NCBI GenBank assembly: GCA_041741415.1 | Contig: JBGSKC010000088.1 | Location: 4,628-68,627, forward strand | Length of the DNA stretch: 64,000 nucleotides | Source: JANQTF01 sp041741415 | Lineage (GTDB): Bacteria; Bacteroidota; Bacteroidia; J057 | Direction of reading: 5' to 3' | In this document: in pieces, positions 8,238-16,358 of the stretch | How positions within the stretch are numbered: position 1 is the first letter of the stretch | Layout: the number at the start of each line of letters is the position of its first letter | Notes under the pieces: model-generated | What the model saw: only the letters and a program-made list of their open reading frames with translations | The model's database searches: none | Told to the model about the DNA's origin: nothing | Position numbers and translations under genes: made by a program

Positions 8238-8279
8238 GTCATGGTGAGCAGGCTGCTTCAGCCGTCGCCGAACCATGAC
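8238..8279. repeat. GTCATGGT...ACCATGAC palindromic repeat, copy 1
   Basis: GTCATGGTGAGCAGGCTGC begins and CGAACCATGAC ends an imperfect palindrome of about 42 bp. A nearly identical copy is at 27050-27091, differing at about one position in the centre. Confidence 0.7.
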
Positions 8280-8341
8280 AACGCTCCAATCTGACTTCTG
8301 ACCTCTGACTTCCCGCCTCTGACTTATCACCTCTCCATTCC

Positions 8342-9688
8342 TCAATAACAGCCCAAATCCTCGCGGGACCGCTGGTCGTTGTTGGGGAAGCAAAACCCTG
8401 ACTCCACTGCCGATGGCACATAGCGGATCAGGGTGGGGTCGTAGAGGGCATCCCGGAGAAATACGCTGATAGCCTCCATCTCGTCATCGCTCAGACCAAG
8501 TGGTTCAAACTTGGGGTCTATTGCTTCTGCGGGCACCAGCGGGTTGCCGGGGATTGCCCGGTTTTTGTAGTGGATTACTTCCTCGATCGATTCAAAATTA
8601 CCGCCATGCCCCAGGAAGGGAGAGTCCTTCAAATTATAGAGCTGCGGAACCTTGAACTGGAAGTTTTCTGCTTCATTGCCGGTAAAGCCCCCGCGGCCAA
8701 ACCGGGTTTTGTCGTCCAGGCCAGTGCCATAAATTCCAAAGCCTTCCAGGTCCGGCATGCCCAGGGCATAGAAGGCTTCCTGGTTGAGGGCAGGCCCGGT
8801 GTGGCAGGAAACACAGCCCGCCTTCCCGAAGAAGTACATGGCACCTTTGATTTCCTGCTCGGTCATGGCTTGTTTGTCGCCAGCCAGCCAGCGCTGAAAA
8901 GGTGCCTCCTGGGCCATGAGGGTGCGCTCATAGGCCGCAATGGCCAGCCCGGCTGCTTCTCTGCTGTAGCGCCGAAGAGGCTCCCAGGCCGGGAATGCTT
9001 TGTCAAACAGCTCCTGATATCCCATGCCAATTACCCAGGCACTATCGAGGCCCATGCGGTGAACCGTGAGCCCGGCAATGGCCTGTGTCTCAACGCCTTC
9101 ATAGCCCAAGTGGTTGGTAACGAGCGGCGTTCCTTCTGCCCAGCGGTGGCGGGTGTTGCGGTTGGCTCCCGTTGCGCCAAACTGCCCGTTCCAGAGCATG
9201 TTGTCCTGAAAGGCCACATTCAGTGCTGTGGGGGTGCGAATGGGCTGCACGTCGATTTCAGTAGGCAAATAGCTGGGGTCGAGGTCGCGGCCTTCCCCCC
9301 GAACGCCAAATCCAACACCGCCTTCGCCAATGCCCTGCCGCCGCCCCGCCTGGAAGCCAGCTGCCACATGGTGGCAGGAAGCACAGGAATAGGTGTATTC
9401 GTTTACCGGCTTTACAGGGTGAATGCCCAGGCCGGGGTCGTGATACAATTCGCGGCCCAGTTCGATTTTCTCCCTGGTAAGTGGATTCTTAGGGTCCTGG
9501 GGGATTTTTTTCAAGTCCTCTGATGAAGGAAATAAAAAATAGTCCAGGCTGCCCGTTGGGGATGCATCTGCCAAAGCGGCTTCCAAACTATACTGGAGCA
9601 CCTGCTCTTCAGAAACTATGGTGGAATTGTCTCGATAGCAGGCTGAGACCAGGAGGAGGAGTAACAGAAGCGCAATGAACTTTTGCAT
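8342..9688 (-). CDS. di-heme cytochrome c peroxidase / MauG family lipoprotein (second copy)
   Basis: 448 residues from the ATG at 9688; an ATG four codons upstream also exists, but the shorter form gives a better lipoprotein signal (FIALLLLLLLVSACYRD). Two heme motifs, CASCHH near residue 105 and CVSCH near residue 293, plus the family's C-terminal FKVPQLYNLKDSPFLGHGG and EPLGLSDDEMEAISVFLRDAL. It is about 110 residues longer than the copy at 1068-2087, with an insertion around the first heme (GFQAGRRQGIGEGGVGF), so it belongs to a different MauG-like subgroup. It presumably reduces peroxide or oxidises a protein partner at the outer membrane or in the periplasm. It is monocistronic, with no MbnP-like neighbour. 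The C-terminus carries an unusual Cys tail (DLGCY). Confidence 0.85.
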   Translation of the reverse strand: MQKFIALLLLLLLVSACYRDNSTIVSEEQVLQYSLEAALADASPTGSLDYFLFPSSEDLKKIPQDPKNPLTREKIELGRELYHDPGLGIHPVKPVNEYTYSCASCHHVAAGFQAGRRQGIGEGGVGFGVRGEGRDLDPSYLPTEIDVQPIRTPTALNVAFQDNMLWNGQFGATGANRNTRHRWAEGTPLVTNHLGYEGVETQAIAGLTVHRMGLDSAWVIGMGYQELFDKAFPAWEPLRRYSREAAGLAIAAYERTLMAQEAPFQRWLAGDKQAMTEQEIKGAMYFFGKAGCVSCHTGPALNQEAFYALGMPDLEGFGIYGTGLDDKTRFGRGGFTGNEAENFQFKVPQLYNLKDSPFLGHGGNFESIEEVIHYKNRAIPGNPLVPAEAIDPKFEPLGLSDDEMEAISVFLRDALYDPTLIRYVPSAVESGFCFPNNDQRSREDLGCY

Positions 9689-9845
9689 GGCAATTGGCAC
9701 GTTGGTAAACGAGAGGTACTGGGGGCAGTGTCATCGTTGACAAGTGCACAAATACCAAAGGGAGTGCCAGCAAAAGGGTTGTGGCGGGTTTCAAAAGGCT
9801 AAACGAATGAACTTTTCGTCATCTGTCAAATGACTAATAGCACAG

Positions 9846-10658
9846 TTAACCTGCCCAAAACTCCCAGATCATTTTCACCCCCGACACCAGCACGATCAGG
9901 ATTAAGAGCCGGTGAATCCACACATCAGCCTTGGGAAGGGTGGCGATATATCGTACTCCAATCAGGGCGCCAACCGACTGCGCCACGGCCAGCAGCAGCC
10001 CGAAGCCCACATGGACGAGCCCCGAAAAGAAAAGACCGATCAGGGGAAGGAGGTTAAACAGAAACACCAGCAACATTTTGATGCCGTTGGCGGCGCTGAG
10101 GCTGTAGCCGGTAGAAAGTACCATGGCTGCCAGCAGGAAAATCCCGACTCCTGCCTGAATGAAACCGCCGTACACGCCAATCAGGAAAAAAAACAGGATA
10201 GAACCCCAGCGTTTTTGCCTGCCCGGTTCCGGGGTTTGTGCCTTGAGCCAGCGCTGCGGATTCACAAGCAGGACTACGAGCATAAACAGCATCAGCAACC
10301 CGATGCTCAGGTTCATGGCTTCTTTATCGATCCGCACCGCAAACCACAAACCAAGCAAAGAGCCCAGCATGGAGGGGATGGCAAGCCATTGAACATCCTC
10401 GGTTACGAGCTTCCCGCTCCGTTTGTAGGCGATCAGGCCCACAGCGCTTTGGATCACCACGCCGATGCGGTTGGTGCCATTGGCCACATTTGCTGGCAAG
10501 CCGCACATCAGGATGAAAATCGGCAGGGTGATGAGCGAGCCGCTTCCCGCCAGGGTGTTGATGATACCGGTGAAAATACCCAGCAACACAATCAGCCCAT
10601 ACTCCCAGGGAGCAAGGTCCATCCCGGAAAACCAGCTCGCCGGATCTTGCCAATTCAT
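9846..10658 (-). CDS. sulfite exporter TauE/SafE (TSUP) family membrane protein
   Basis: 270 residues from the ATG at 10658, which overlaps the stop of the upstream gene (ATGA), so this start is favoured over the 21-codon extension. About eight membrane segments; the two family repeats are seen as GIFTGIINTLAGSGSLITLP near residue 24 and GVYGGFIQAGVGIFLLAAMV near residue 150. TSUP proteins move sulfur oxyanions or organosulfur compounds, usually anions, across the inner membrane. It ends a three-gene unit with two lipoproteins that gives no hint of a sulfur substrate, so the cargo is open. The sulfide-oxidation cluster is 12 kb away. Confidence 0.85.
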   Translation of the reverse strand: MNWQDPASWFSGMDLAPWEYGLIVLLGIFTGIINTLAGSGSLITLPIFILMCGLPANVANGTNRIGVVIQSAVGLIAYKRSGKLVTEDVQWLAIPSMLGSLLGLWFAVRIDKEAMNLSIGLLMLFMLVVLLVNPQRWLKAQTPEPGRQKRWGSILFFFLIGVYGGFIQAGVGIFLLAAMVLSTGYSLSAANGIKMLLVFLFNLLPLIGLFFSGLVHVGFGLLLAVAQSVGALIGVRYIATLPKADVWIHRLLILIVLVSGVKMIWEFWAG

Positions 10659-11323
10659 TCTCTGCCAGACTTTGCAGGAGGCAGGGGCCTGCCGCAGCCG
10701 GTCAGAAGGGTGTCGTTCCACTGCACTTCCACCCGGTAAGGAAAATCATTTCCCGCCATGTTGTCCTGGCAGGGGCTTTCCTCCCAGCTGATCTGCAGCC
10801 TGTCGGGGTTTTCGCCGGCGTTTACCGTCACATCATAGACCCAGCTGCTTCCCTGTTTGGCCGGGAAGATGAAAGGGAATTCCGCTTCGACCATGCCATA
10901 TTGGGTTCTGAGTAAAATGGCCTTTGGAGGCTCAATCCGAAGTTCCCAGCCGGGTTCGTTGCCGAGGCCCTGAATGGCTTTCACCATGGTGCAAGGTGCC
11001 TCCCACCAGGAAGTGCTGGTTTGGTCGAGTTTTTCGAGCCAGAGGGTGTCGCCTCCGCCCTGCGCAGCCTGGCCCTGGATCCAGATTGTGCTGCCAACGG
11101 CAAAATTCGCAGCATCAGTCCTAAGGAGGGACGATGGGTCGGCTAATCGCTGCGCTGCCTGGTCCGGGCATGGGAAGAGTGTGCCTCCCTGCTCGTCCAT
11201 TACCAGAATGCCGGAGATGGGCTGGGAAAGCCCCCGGCTGCGGGCGGCCACCTGGCTGGTTTGCTGGCTCGCTGGCTCACAAGCCGCCAGGGCAAGGCAG
11301 GCCACAACAAAAAATCTGATCAT
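10655..11323 (-). CDS. uncharacterised lipoprotein (COG3650-like domain)
   Basis: 222 residues, lipoprotein signal FFVVACLALAACEPAS. The C-terminal half contains GLGNEPGWELRIEPPKAILL and a YGMVEAEFPF strand, resembling the GNEPFW-type domain of COG3650/HslJ-associated envelope proteins. A middle ASWWEAPCTMVK-like region and a final Cys-containing loop (ESPCQDNMAGNDFPY) are present. It overlaps the upstream META-domain gene and the downstream TSUP gene by ATGA at both ends, so the three are translationally coupled. The function is unknown; the pairing with a META/HslJ-type protein fits an envelope stress role. Confidence 0.6.
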   Translation of the reverse strand: MIRFFVVACLALAACEPASQQTSQVAARSRGLSQPISGILVMDEQGGTLFPCPDQAAQRLADPSSLLRTDAANFAVGSTIWIQGQAAQGGGDTLWLEKLDQTSTSWWEAPCTMVKAIQGLGNEPGWELRIEPPKAILLRTQYGMVEAEFPFIFPAKQGSSWVYDVTVNAGENPDRLQISWEESPCQDNMAGNDFPYRVEVQWNDTLLTGCGRPLPPAKSGRE

Positions 11324-12009
11324 TCCTCAACACGGTCAAAGGTGAGCATCGTGCCATTTTTTACCTGGATCACGAGCTGGTCGCGCTCCCTCCCGAAGGT
11401 TTCGGCATTGGCGAGAGATTCCAGGAATGAATTTTCCCACTCCATCACGCCTGCCGGTTGATTGCACATCATCCTGGTCGAACCCGGGTGGGTGAAGGTG
11501 ATTTTGTCGCCGCCGGGAAGAGAGCATTCAGCGAAATAGCGATTGCACCCGGAATTGCCGGACACGGATCCATATTCCGAAAACCCAAGGGTGATCTCTA
11601 CCCCGGCTGGCAGAGCAACAGGAGCCGAGGCGGGCCCCATGGCAGTGAGGGCCCATTTGGTGCCATAAATCGTTGGTCTTTGTTCCACGAATGCTTCTTT
11701 AGACATGACTTCGACGAGGCGCCACCAGGGTGGATTCTCGCTTTTGCGGGTGCGAACTTCTTCCACAGCCAGTTCATACATGAAGCCGTGCTGGTAGGTA
11801 AAGCCGTGAATGGGCTTGGCCATGGGCCAGGGTTGCCATTGCCGCATGGTGTCGATTTTCACCAGCAGGCAGGAAGCCCAGACTGAGTCGGGGCACGCAA
11901 TGGTAGTATCTTTGATTTCCATCCTGTGCTTGGTGATAAGGGGCGCACAAGCGGAGGCGAGTGTCAGAATAATGCTGGCAAGGAGGATTTGGCGAAGCTG
12001 TTGATTCAT
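11320..12009 (-). CDS. META (HslJ-like) and DUF4377 domain lipoprotein
   Basis: 229 residues, lipoprotein signal ILTLASACAPLITK. Residues about 50-105 fit DUF4377 (PIHGFTYQHGFMYELAVEEV then WWRLVEVMSKE). Residues about 115-225 are a META domain: GTKWALTAMGP, then the diagnostic GSVSGNSGCNRYFAECSL and MMCNQPAGVMEWENSFLESL. E. coli HslJ, a META protein, is linked to novobiocin resistance and envelope stress. It is first of a three-gene unit joined by two ATGA overlaps to a COG3650-like lipoprotein and a TSUP exporter. Domain calls are firm; the physiological role is inferred only. Confidence 0.85.
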   Translation of the reverse strand: MNQQLRQILLASIILTLASACAPLITKHRMEIKDTTIACPDSVWASCLLVKIDTMRQWQPWPMAKPIHGFTYQHGFMYELAVEEVRTRKSENPPWWRLVEVMSKEAFVEQRPTIYGTKWALTAMGPASAPVALPAGVEITLGFSEYGSVSGNSGCNRYFAECSLPGGDKITFTHPGSTRMMCNQPAGVMEWENSFLESLANAETFGRERDQLVIQVKNGTMLTFDRVEE

Positions 12010-12037
12010 GTTGGTAAGTTACGAAAAAGTATGGCTG

Positions 12038-12772
12038 TCAAACTGAAGCCTGAAATGCCGGGCTGTTCAGTCTGTAAGTAAATACGAACATGGCATGGCA
12101 AGCGATGGCTCCGAAGGTGTGCCACAGAAAATGAGTGCCCTGATGCCAGCCGGAGTCGGTGTCGTAAATGCGAAAGCTAATGGCCAGTCCAAAAGCAACG
12201 AGGGCTGCAAATACCCAGCCTGCGTTAGCGAATCTGGTTTTGACCAGGAGCCACAAGGTGGGGAGCAGGACCATTGCCGCCATGAAAACATAGGAAACAT
12301 TCACGGCCATGCGTACAGGAACAAATTGAAAATTGAGAAACTGAAGCACAAACAGCCCGGCCAGGAGCCACAAAGCTGGCCGCCAGGAGCCTACGGCTTT
12401 TCGAAAATAGTAAGCACTTGCGCTCAGGCAAATGAGCAAAATGGGCAGCCAGTCCATCACCAGAAAAAGCCGTGACTGCCGGAAGGCATGGTATAAAGTA
12501 CCGCCAACACCACCGACCATGAGCAGGGCCACAGCCAGCGACAGGTAGCCAAACTGCCGGTATCGTCCCCGGAGGACCCAGATCCACCAGGCGGCAATGC
12601 CAACAAAAACAGCCGCAGAAATGGCGTTCCAGGGCTCTGCGACCGTGTGGCTCAGATCGGTTTCCACATACACTGGTCCGCCGTCGGTGAGCAGGCGGCC
12701 CAGGCTGTCGGTAGGCGCAAGCCGTCCAAAAAATCCGCTTTGCCGGGTGAGCAGGGTGTCGAACTGTGGCAT
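12038..12772 (-). CDS. CREST-superfamily membrane protein (ceramidase/hemolysin III-like hydrolase)
   Basis: 244 residues from the ATG at 12772, preferred over an upstream TTG because AAAGGAG lies five bases before it. About seven membrane segments. CREST motifs are present: EPWNAISAAVFV, GTLYHAFRQS with Ser and His, an Asp in LVMDWLPI, and HFLWHTFGAIACHAMF with the paired His near residue 225. In this superfamily (alkaline ceramidases, PAQR receptors, Per1) these residues bind zinc for intramembrane amide or ester hydrolysis. Substrate unknown; sphingolipids occur in Bacteroidota, so a ceramidase-like activity is conceivable but not shown. Confidence 0.75.
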   Translation of the reverse strand: MPQFDTLLTRQSGFFGRLAPTDSLGRLLTDGGPVYVETDLSHTVAEPWNAISAAVFVGIAAWWIWVLRGRYRQFGYLSLAVALLMVGGVGGTLYHAFRQSRLFLVMDWLPILLICLSASAYYFRKAVGSWRPALWLLAGLFVLQFLNFQFVPVRMAVNVSYVFMAAMVLLPTLWLLVKTRFANAGWVFAALVAFGLAISFRIYDTDSGWHQGTHFLWHTFGAIACHAMFVFTYRLNSPAFQASV

Positions 12773-12911
12773 GGGCGCTCCTTTGTTTAAAATAAGTTGC
12801 GCCAAAATAGGGAGCTTTCAGCAGCTTTGATAGCAATGCCCGATCACATATTTTGCTTTATTTGAATCGGCTTGATTTGTCTCTGTACGCTATGCCTAAG
12901 CCCTCCCTGAT

Positions 12912-13427
12912 ATGACAAACCATTCGTTCATCATTCAAAAGCTCACCGCCAACTGGCAGGCATTTGAGGCGCTCCTGGCAGGAGCCTCAGCCGAAGAAGC
13001 AGCCTGGCAGCCAGAGCCCGGCCAATGGAGCCTCCTGCAGATCGTTTGCCACCTCCTCGACGAAGAGCGGGAGGATTTTAGGGCGAGGCTTCGCCACGTG
13101 CTGGAGCAGCCCCAGCTTCCCATGCCTTCCATCGACGCACAGGCCTGGGTGCAGGAGCGGGCCTATCAGGAGCAGTCCTTTGATACGGTTCTCTCTCAGT
13201 TTCTCGAAGAACGTGCCCAGTCGGTGATGTGGCTGCAGGGCCTCGGCGATGCACCCTGGGATCAGGCTTATGTGCATCCGGTGCGGGGGCCGCTGCCTGC
13301 TTCGTTGTTTCTGGCTAACTGGCTGGCGCACGACTACCACCATATCCGGCAAATCAATCGGGTCAAATACCTTTACCTCCGGCATCAGCTCACCGACCAA
13401 CCGCTGGACTATGCCGGTACCTGGTAG
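12912..13427 (+). CDS. DinB-family protein (four-helix metal-binding)
   Basis: 171 residues forming a four-helix DinB/YfiT bundle. The metal-site histidines are visible: LLQIVCHLLDEEREDFRARL near residue 47 and ANWLAHDYHHIRQINRVKYL near residue 138. DinB-like proteins are metal-dependent and include thiol S-transferases and damage-inducible proteins; no substrate is indicated. The gene lies 87 bp upstream of a pyruvate-kinase-like gene on the same strand, so the two may be co-transcribed. Confidence 0.85.
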   Translation: MTNHSFIIQKLTANWQAFEALLAGASAEEAAWQPEPGQWSLLQIVCHLLDEEREDFRARLRHVLEQPQLPMPSIDAQAWVQERAYQEQSFDTVLSQFLEERAQSVMWLQGLGDAPWDQAYVHPVRGPLPASLFLANWLAHDYHHIRQINRVKYLYLRHQLTDQPLDYAGTW

Positions 13428-13514
13428 GCATGGACACAAGTTGGTAGTCCCGGGGCCTTTTGTCACACAAAGCCTGGATCTTCCCCCGTATCTTTCCGGC
13501 AAATTCCGGAAACC

Positions 13515-15053
13515 GTGCAACAGACCAGTCGTTCCCTCCTCCTGGCGAATCTCCTTGAGATTCGAAACCACCTCCTCACCCTCGAAACCAGCCACCTGCA
13601 CTGGCTGGAGGGCATTCACCCCAACTATCAGGACAGTGCCCGCAACCTGGTTCACTACCTCGCCCTTCGCACCTTCAACCTTCACGACATCCAGTCGCAG
13701 CTCTCTGACCTGGGCTTGTCTTCTCTGAGTCATTCCGAAGGCTCCACCCTGGCCAATTTGGAGCAGGTTATCCGGCTGCTAAGCCTGCTGGAAGGCCAGG
13801 CCTTCGAAGGAAGCGACAATCTCCCGCCTCAGGCTGCCTCTTATTCGCGGAGCCGCACCACCCTTCAAACCAACAAGCGACGCCTGTTTGGGCAAACACA
13901 TCGTACCAACCACACCCGAATCATGGTGACCCTGCCCAGTGAGGCTGCGGAAGATCGCAGCCTGGTAGCTGCTCTGCTGGATGCAGGCATGGACCTGGCG
14001 AGGATCAATTGCAGCCACGACGGCGAGGAGGCATGGGCAAACATGATCAGGTTTGTGCGCGAGGAAGCCGCCAGCAGAAACCGGCGCTGCCCGGTGTACA
14101 TGGACCTCGCAGGACCAAAACTCCGCACGGGGCCGGTGGAGGGCATTCCCGGAAAAAAAGGAGAGGGCTATCTCGTTTTGCATGTTGGCGATTCGCTGGA
14201 GGTGACAGGTGAGCCCCTCCCGGGGAACAATGCCCGGTATGACGAAGCAGGGAATCTCCTTTCCGTGGCGAGGATTTCGGTGAGCCTGCCGGAGGTGATT
14301 GAAGATGTAAAAACCGGAGATGCCATCTTTTTCGACGACGGCACCATTGGCGGCGTGGTGATGGGCAAGCGGCAGGGCCTGCTGGAGCTTCGCATTACCC
14401 AGGCAGGGCTCGAAGGCAGCAAACTCAGAGCCGAAAAGGGCATTAACCTCCCCGACACCCAGCTCAGATTGCCTTCGCTCACCCCCGACGACCTGGCTTC
14501 GCTGCCTTTTGTGGCGCAGGAAGCCGACATTGTAGGGTATTCCTTCGTGCGTCGGGCAGGAGATGTGGCCTTTTTGCAGGCCCGGCTCCGGGAACTCGGC
14601 AAGCCGGATTTGGGCATTGTCCTGAAAATCGAGACCAGAGAGGCCTTCGAGCAGCTTCCCTTTTTGCTGTTGCAAGGAATGAAAAGCCCCAGCCTGGGCC
14701 TGATGATTGCAAGGGGCGATCTGGCGGTGGAAGTCGGCTGGGAGCGAAGCTCGGAGGTGCAGGAAGAGCTCTTGTGGATCTGCGAGGCAGGCCACGTGCC
14801 AACCATCTGGGCCACCCAGGTGCTGGAAAAGCTCGCCAAAAAAGGCGTTGCCTCCCGTGCCGAGATTACGGATGCTGCGATGGCCTCCCGGGCAGAATGC
14901 GTGATGCTCAACAAAGGCCCCTACATCGCCGATGCTGTGCGCACGCTGGACAATATCATCTCACGGATGGAGTTTCACCAGGAAAAAAAGAAAGGCATGC
15001 TGCGGCCTTTGCAGGTTGCCAGGGCGCTGTTTTTGCCAGGCACTAACCCATAA
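13515..15053 (+). CDS. pyruvate-kinase-like protein with N-terminal extension and no C-terminal domain
   Basis: 512 residues from a GTG. Residues 1-130 are a helical extension (HPNYQDSARNLVHYLALRTF, LGLSSLSHSEG) not found in glycolytic pyruvate kinase. The catalytic barrel and B domain follow: RINCSHDGEEAWANMI, MDLAGPKLRTGP, LKIETREAFEQLP, MIARGDLAVEVGWERSSEVQ, IWATQVLEKLAKKGVASRAE. The active-site Arg, Lys, Glu, Asp and Thr positions appear kept. The sequence stops at RMEFHQEKKKG, without the allosteric C-terminal domain (about 120 residues) of standard enzymes. It belongs to the extended pyruvate-kinase-like group seen in several phyla; whether it makes pyruvate or acts on another enolpyruvate is unknown. 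It follows the DinB gene. Confidence 0.8.
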   Translation: MQQTSRSLLLANLLEIRNHLLTLETSHLHWLEGIHPNYQDSARNLVHYLALRTFNLHDIQSQLSDLGLSSLSHSEGSTLANLEQVIRLLSLLEGQAFEGSDNLPPQAASYSRSRTTLQTNKRRLFGQTHRTNHTRIMVTLPSEAAEDRSLVAALLDAGMDLARINCSHDGEEAWANMIRFVREEAASRNRRCPVYMDLAGPKLRTGPVEGIPGKKGEGYLVLHVGDSLEVTGEPLPGNNARYDEAGNLLSVARISVSLPEVIEDVKTGDAIFFDDGTIGGVVMGKRQGLLELRITQAGLEGSKLRAEKGINLPDTQLRLPSLTPDDLASLPFVAQEADIVGYSFVRRAGDVAFLQARLRELGKPDLGIVLKIETREAFEQLPFLLLQGMKSPSLGLMIARGDLAVEVGWERSSEVQEELLWICEAGHVPTIWATQVLEKLAKKGVASRAEITDAAMASRAECVMLNKGPYIADAVRTLDNIISRMEFHQEKKKGMLRPLQVARALFLPGTNP

Positions 15054-15059
15054 TGGCGC

Positions 15060-15485
15060 CTATATGCCGTACGCACCAAGCAGCAGAATGGCCAGCGCAT
15101 GAACACCCAGCAAGATGATCATCAGGATGCCTAAAAAACGGTAATGGGCCCGCAAAAAGCGGAAAGCCCCTGTGAGGTACTCGTTGTTGCTCCTGTCTAT
15201 CCCTTGTCTGATCAGGATGGCGAATTTGAGCAAATACACCAGCGGGACCGCATAAATAGCCATAAATCCGGCGCTGATGATGAAAATCAGGCTGAAATTG
15301 GGATGGCTTTCTGGCCGGATTTGCATAGAAAAGCTGCTCACAACCAGCAGGAGAAACCCAATCCCCAGGCTAACCATGCAAAAAATCGCGAAAAAGCGTG
15401 CCCAGCGAGCTGCTTCCTGCAAGAAGTACAGGGCATTGGGGCTGAGTTGTGAGGAGACAAACTCATCAAATGGATTCGTGTTCAT
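15060..15485 (-). CDS. DUF5362-like membrane protein
   Basis: 141 residues from the ATG at 15485 (MNTNPFDEFVSSQLSPNALY), chosen because the upstream 16-codon extension has no family-like sequence. Four membrane helices: two around residues 30-55 and 67-92, and two near 115-141. A short N-terminal cytoplasmic helix begins LQEAARWARFF, typical of the DUF5362 group in Bacteroidota. No catalytic motif. Convergent with the pyruvate-kinase-like gene with only 6 bp between stops. Function unknown. Confidence 0.6.
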   Translation of the reverse strand: MNTNPFDEFVSSQLSPNALYFLQEAARWARFFAIFCMVSLGIGFLLLVVSSFSMQIRPESHPNFSLIFIISAGFMAIYAVPLVYLLKFAILIRQGIDRSNNEYLTGAFRFLRAHYRFLGILMIILLGVHALAILLLGAYGI

Positions 15486-15710
15486 GGATAGGTTGATGAA
15501 GGAGTTGGGAATGGCTGGATATGATGAATCCACACTTTATCACAAGTAAGCACTTTTGTTGTAAAAGATAAGCGCCCCAGGCAGATTTTTTACAACACAG
15601 ACGGAAAATATTTCCTGAAACCGGCCACGTTTTGGCGCTTTAAGGCGACGGCTTCGCACCCGGGAACGCGTCATAGAAGCGACTACCAAAAGCTGAAGGC
15701 ATTCCATTGC

Positions 15711-16358
15711 CTAAAAGGCGGCATCCACCAGCCAGAACACTGCAAAAAATCCAACCTGTACAAGGTAAAACGGGTAGGCCAACGGGTTTTTGATGTCCTG
15801 CTCCTGCGTTTGAAAGCCCAGTTGCATCAGCAAGGCTACCACAAACCATGCGACGAAGTTTTGCAGGGGAATAACGTTGTCTGCCCAGCTCCAGAATTCA
15901 AAGCGCATTGCCATCGGCTCAATGAGCACATCGAGGAAAACCATCATGAGGGCTGCACCCAGGATTCGCACCCACAGCCGTTGGAAGGCCATCCGTGCGA
16001 TGACGCCGGTGGAGTAGGTAAGAAGCACCCAATTGAGGCCGATGAGGGGGGGCACATCGGCGATTTTAGGGCCAAGGGCGCGCTCGTAGGCATAGTTGCC
16101 AAAAATTAACCCGGTTTTTACCCCTGCAAGCTCAATTAAATATCCGGCCCAGAAAACAACGAAAATCAGAATTCCGAAATTTACGCTCCAGCGCCGGTGA
16201 AACCAGGCCAGCAGGCCAGCCGAAAGCAGCAAATTGAAAGGCACAAGCTGAATGAACAAGTCGCGGCTTGCGGGCAGGTGCAGGCCGATCAGCCCTACCT
16301 GATGAAAAAGCACCAACACGATCACTGCGAGTGTTACGCCACCTTGCGTCCTTTCCAT
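15711..16358 (-). CDS. cruF: carotenoid biosynthesis protein (CruF-type 1',2'-hydratase family)
   Basis: 215 residues from the ATG at 16358 (MERTQGGVTLA). About seven membrane segments with the family signature GYLIELAGVKTGLIFGNYAY then LGPKIADVPPLIGLNWVLLT and a FLDVLIEPMAM helix; the acidic residues in these helices are conserved in CruF/CrtC-type hydratases. CruF hydrates the psi end of monocyclic or acyclic carotenoids, making a tertiary hydroxyl that a glycosyltransferase can decorate. The start lies 25 bp inside the upstream glycosyltransferase gene, so the two are coupled. Together they would give a saproxanthin/flexixanthin-like or glycosylated carotenoid; other crt genes are not in this window. 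Confidence 0.8.
   Translation of the reverse strand: MERTQGGVTLAVIVLVLFHQVGLIGLHLPASRDLFIQLVPFNLLLSAGLLAWFHRRWSVNFGILIFVVFWAGYLIELAGVKTGLIFGNYAYERALGPKIADVPPLIGLNWVLLTYSTGVIARMAFQRLWVRILGAALMMVFLDVLIEPMAMRFEFWSWADNVIPLQNFVAWFVVALLMQLGFQTQEQDIKNPLAYPFYLVQVGFFAVFWLVDAAF

Larger units (their letters stand above)
7614..8341. repeat. repeat-packed intergenic region between convergent genes
   Basis: 728 bases without a credible gene; the frames across it encode low-complexity strings created by repeats. In order: degenerate GAGAACCGAGAGCCGGGA strings (7645-7690 and 7735-7795), a 13-bp inverted repeat (7698-7732), a CCCTGAGGGCGGGCTTTGA module (7799-7849; second copy 44331-44380), a CCCCTGGCCCCTCC module (7935-7988; second copy 26852-26906), a unit starting with ATGTTAATAGCC (8078-8230; compare 44400-44640), a GTCATGGT palindrome (8238-8279; second copy 27050-27091), and CTGACCTCTGACTTC strings (8281-8335). 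Confidence 0.75.

Noticed and set aside
8570..9523. 317-codon plus-strand frame inside the second MauG-like gene
   Set aside because: Antisense shadow; the minus strand has two heme motifs and family similarity throughout.
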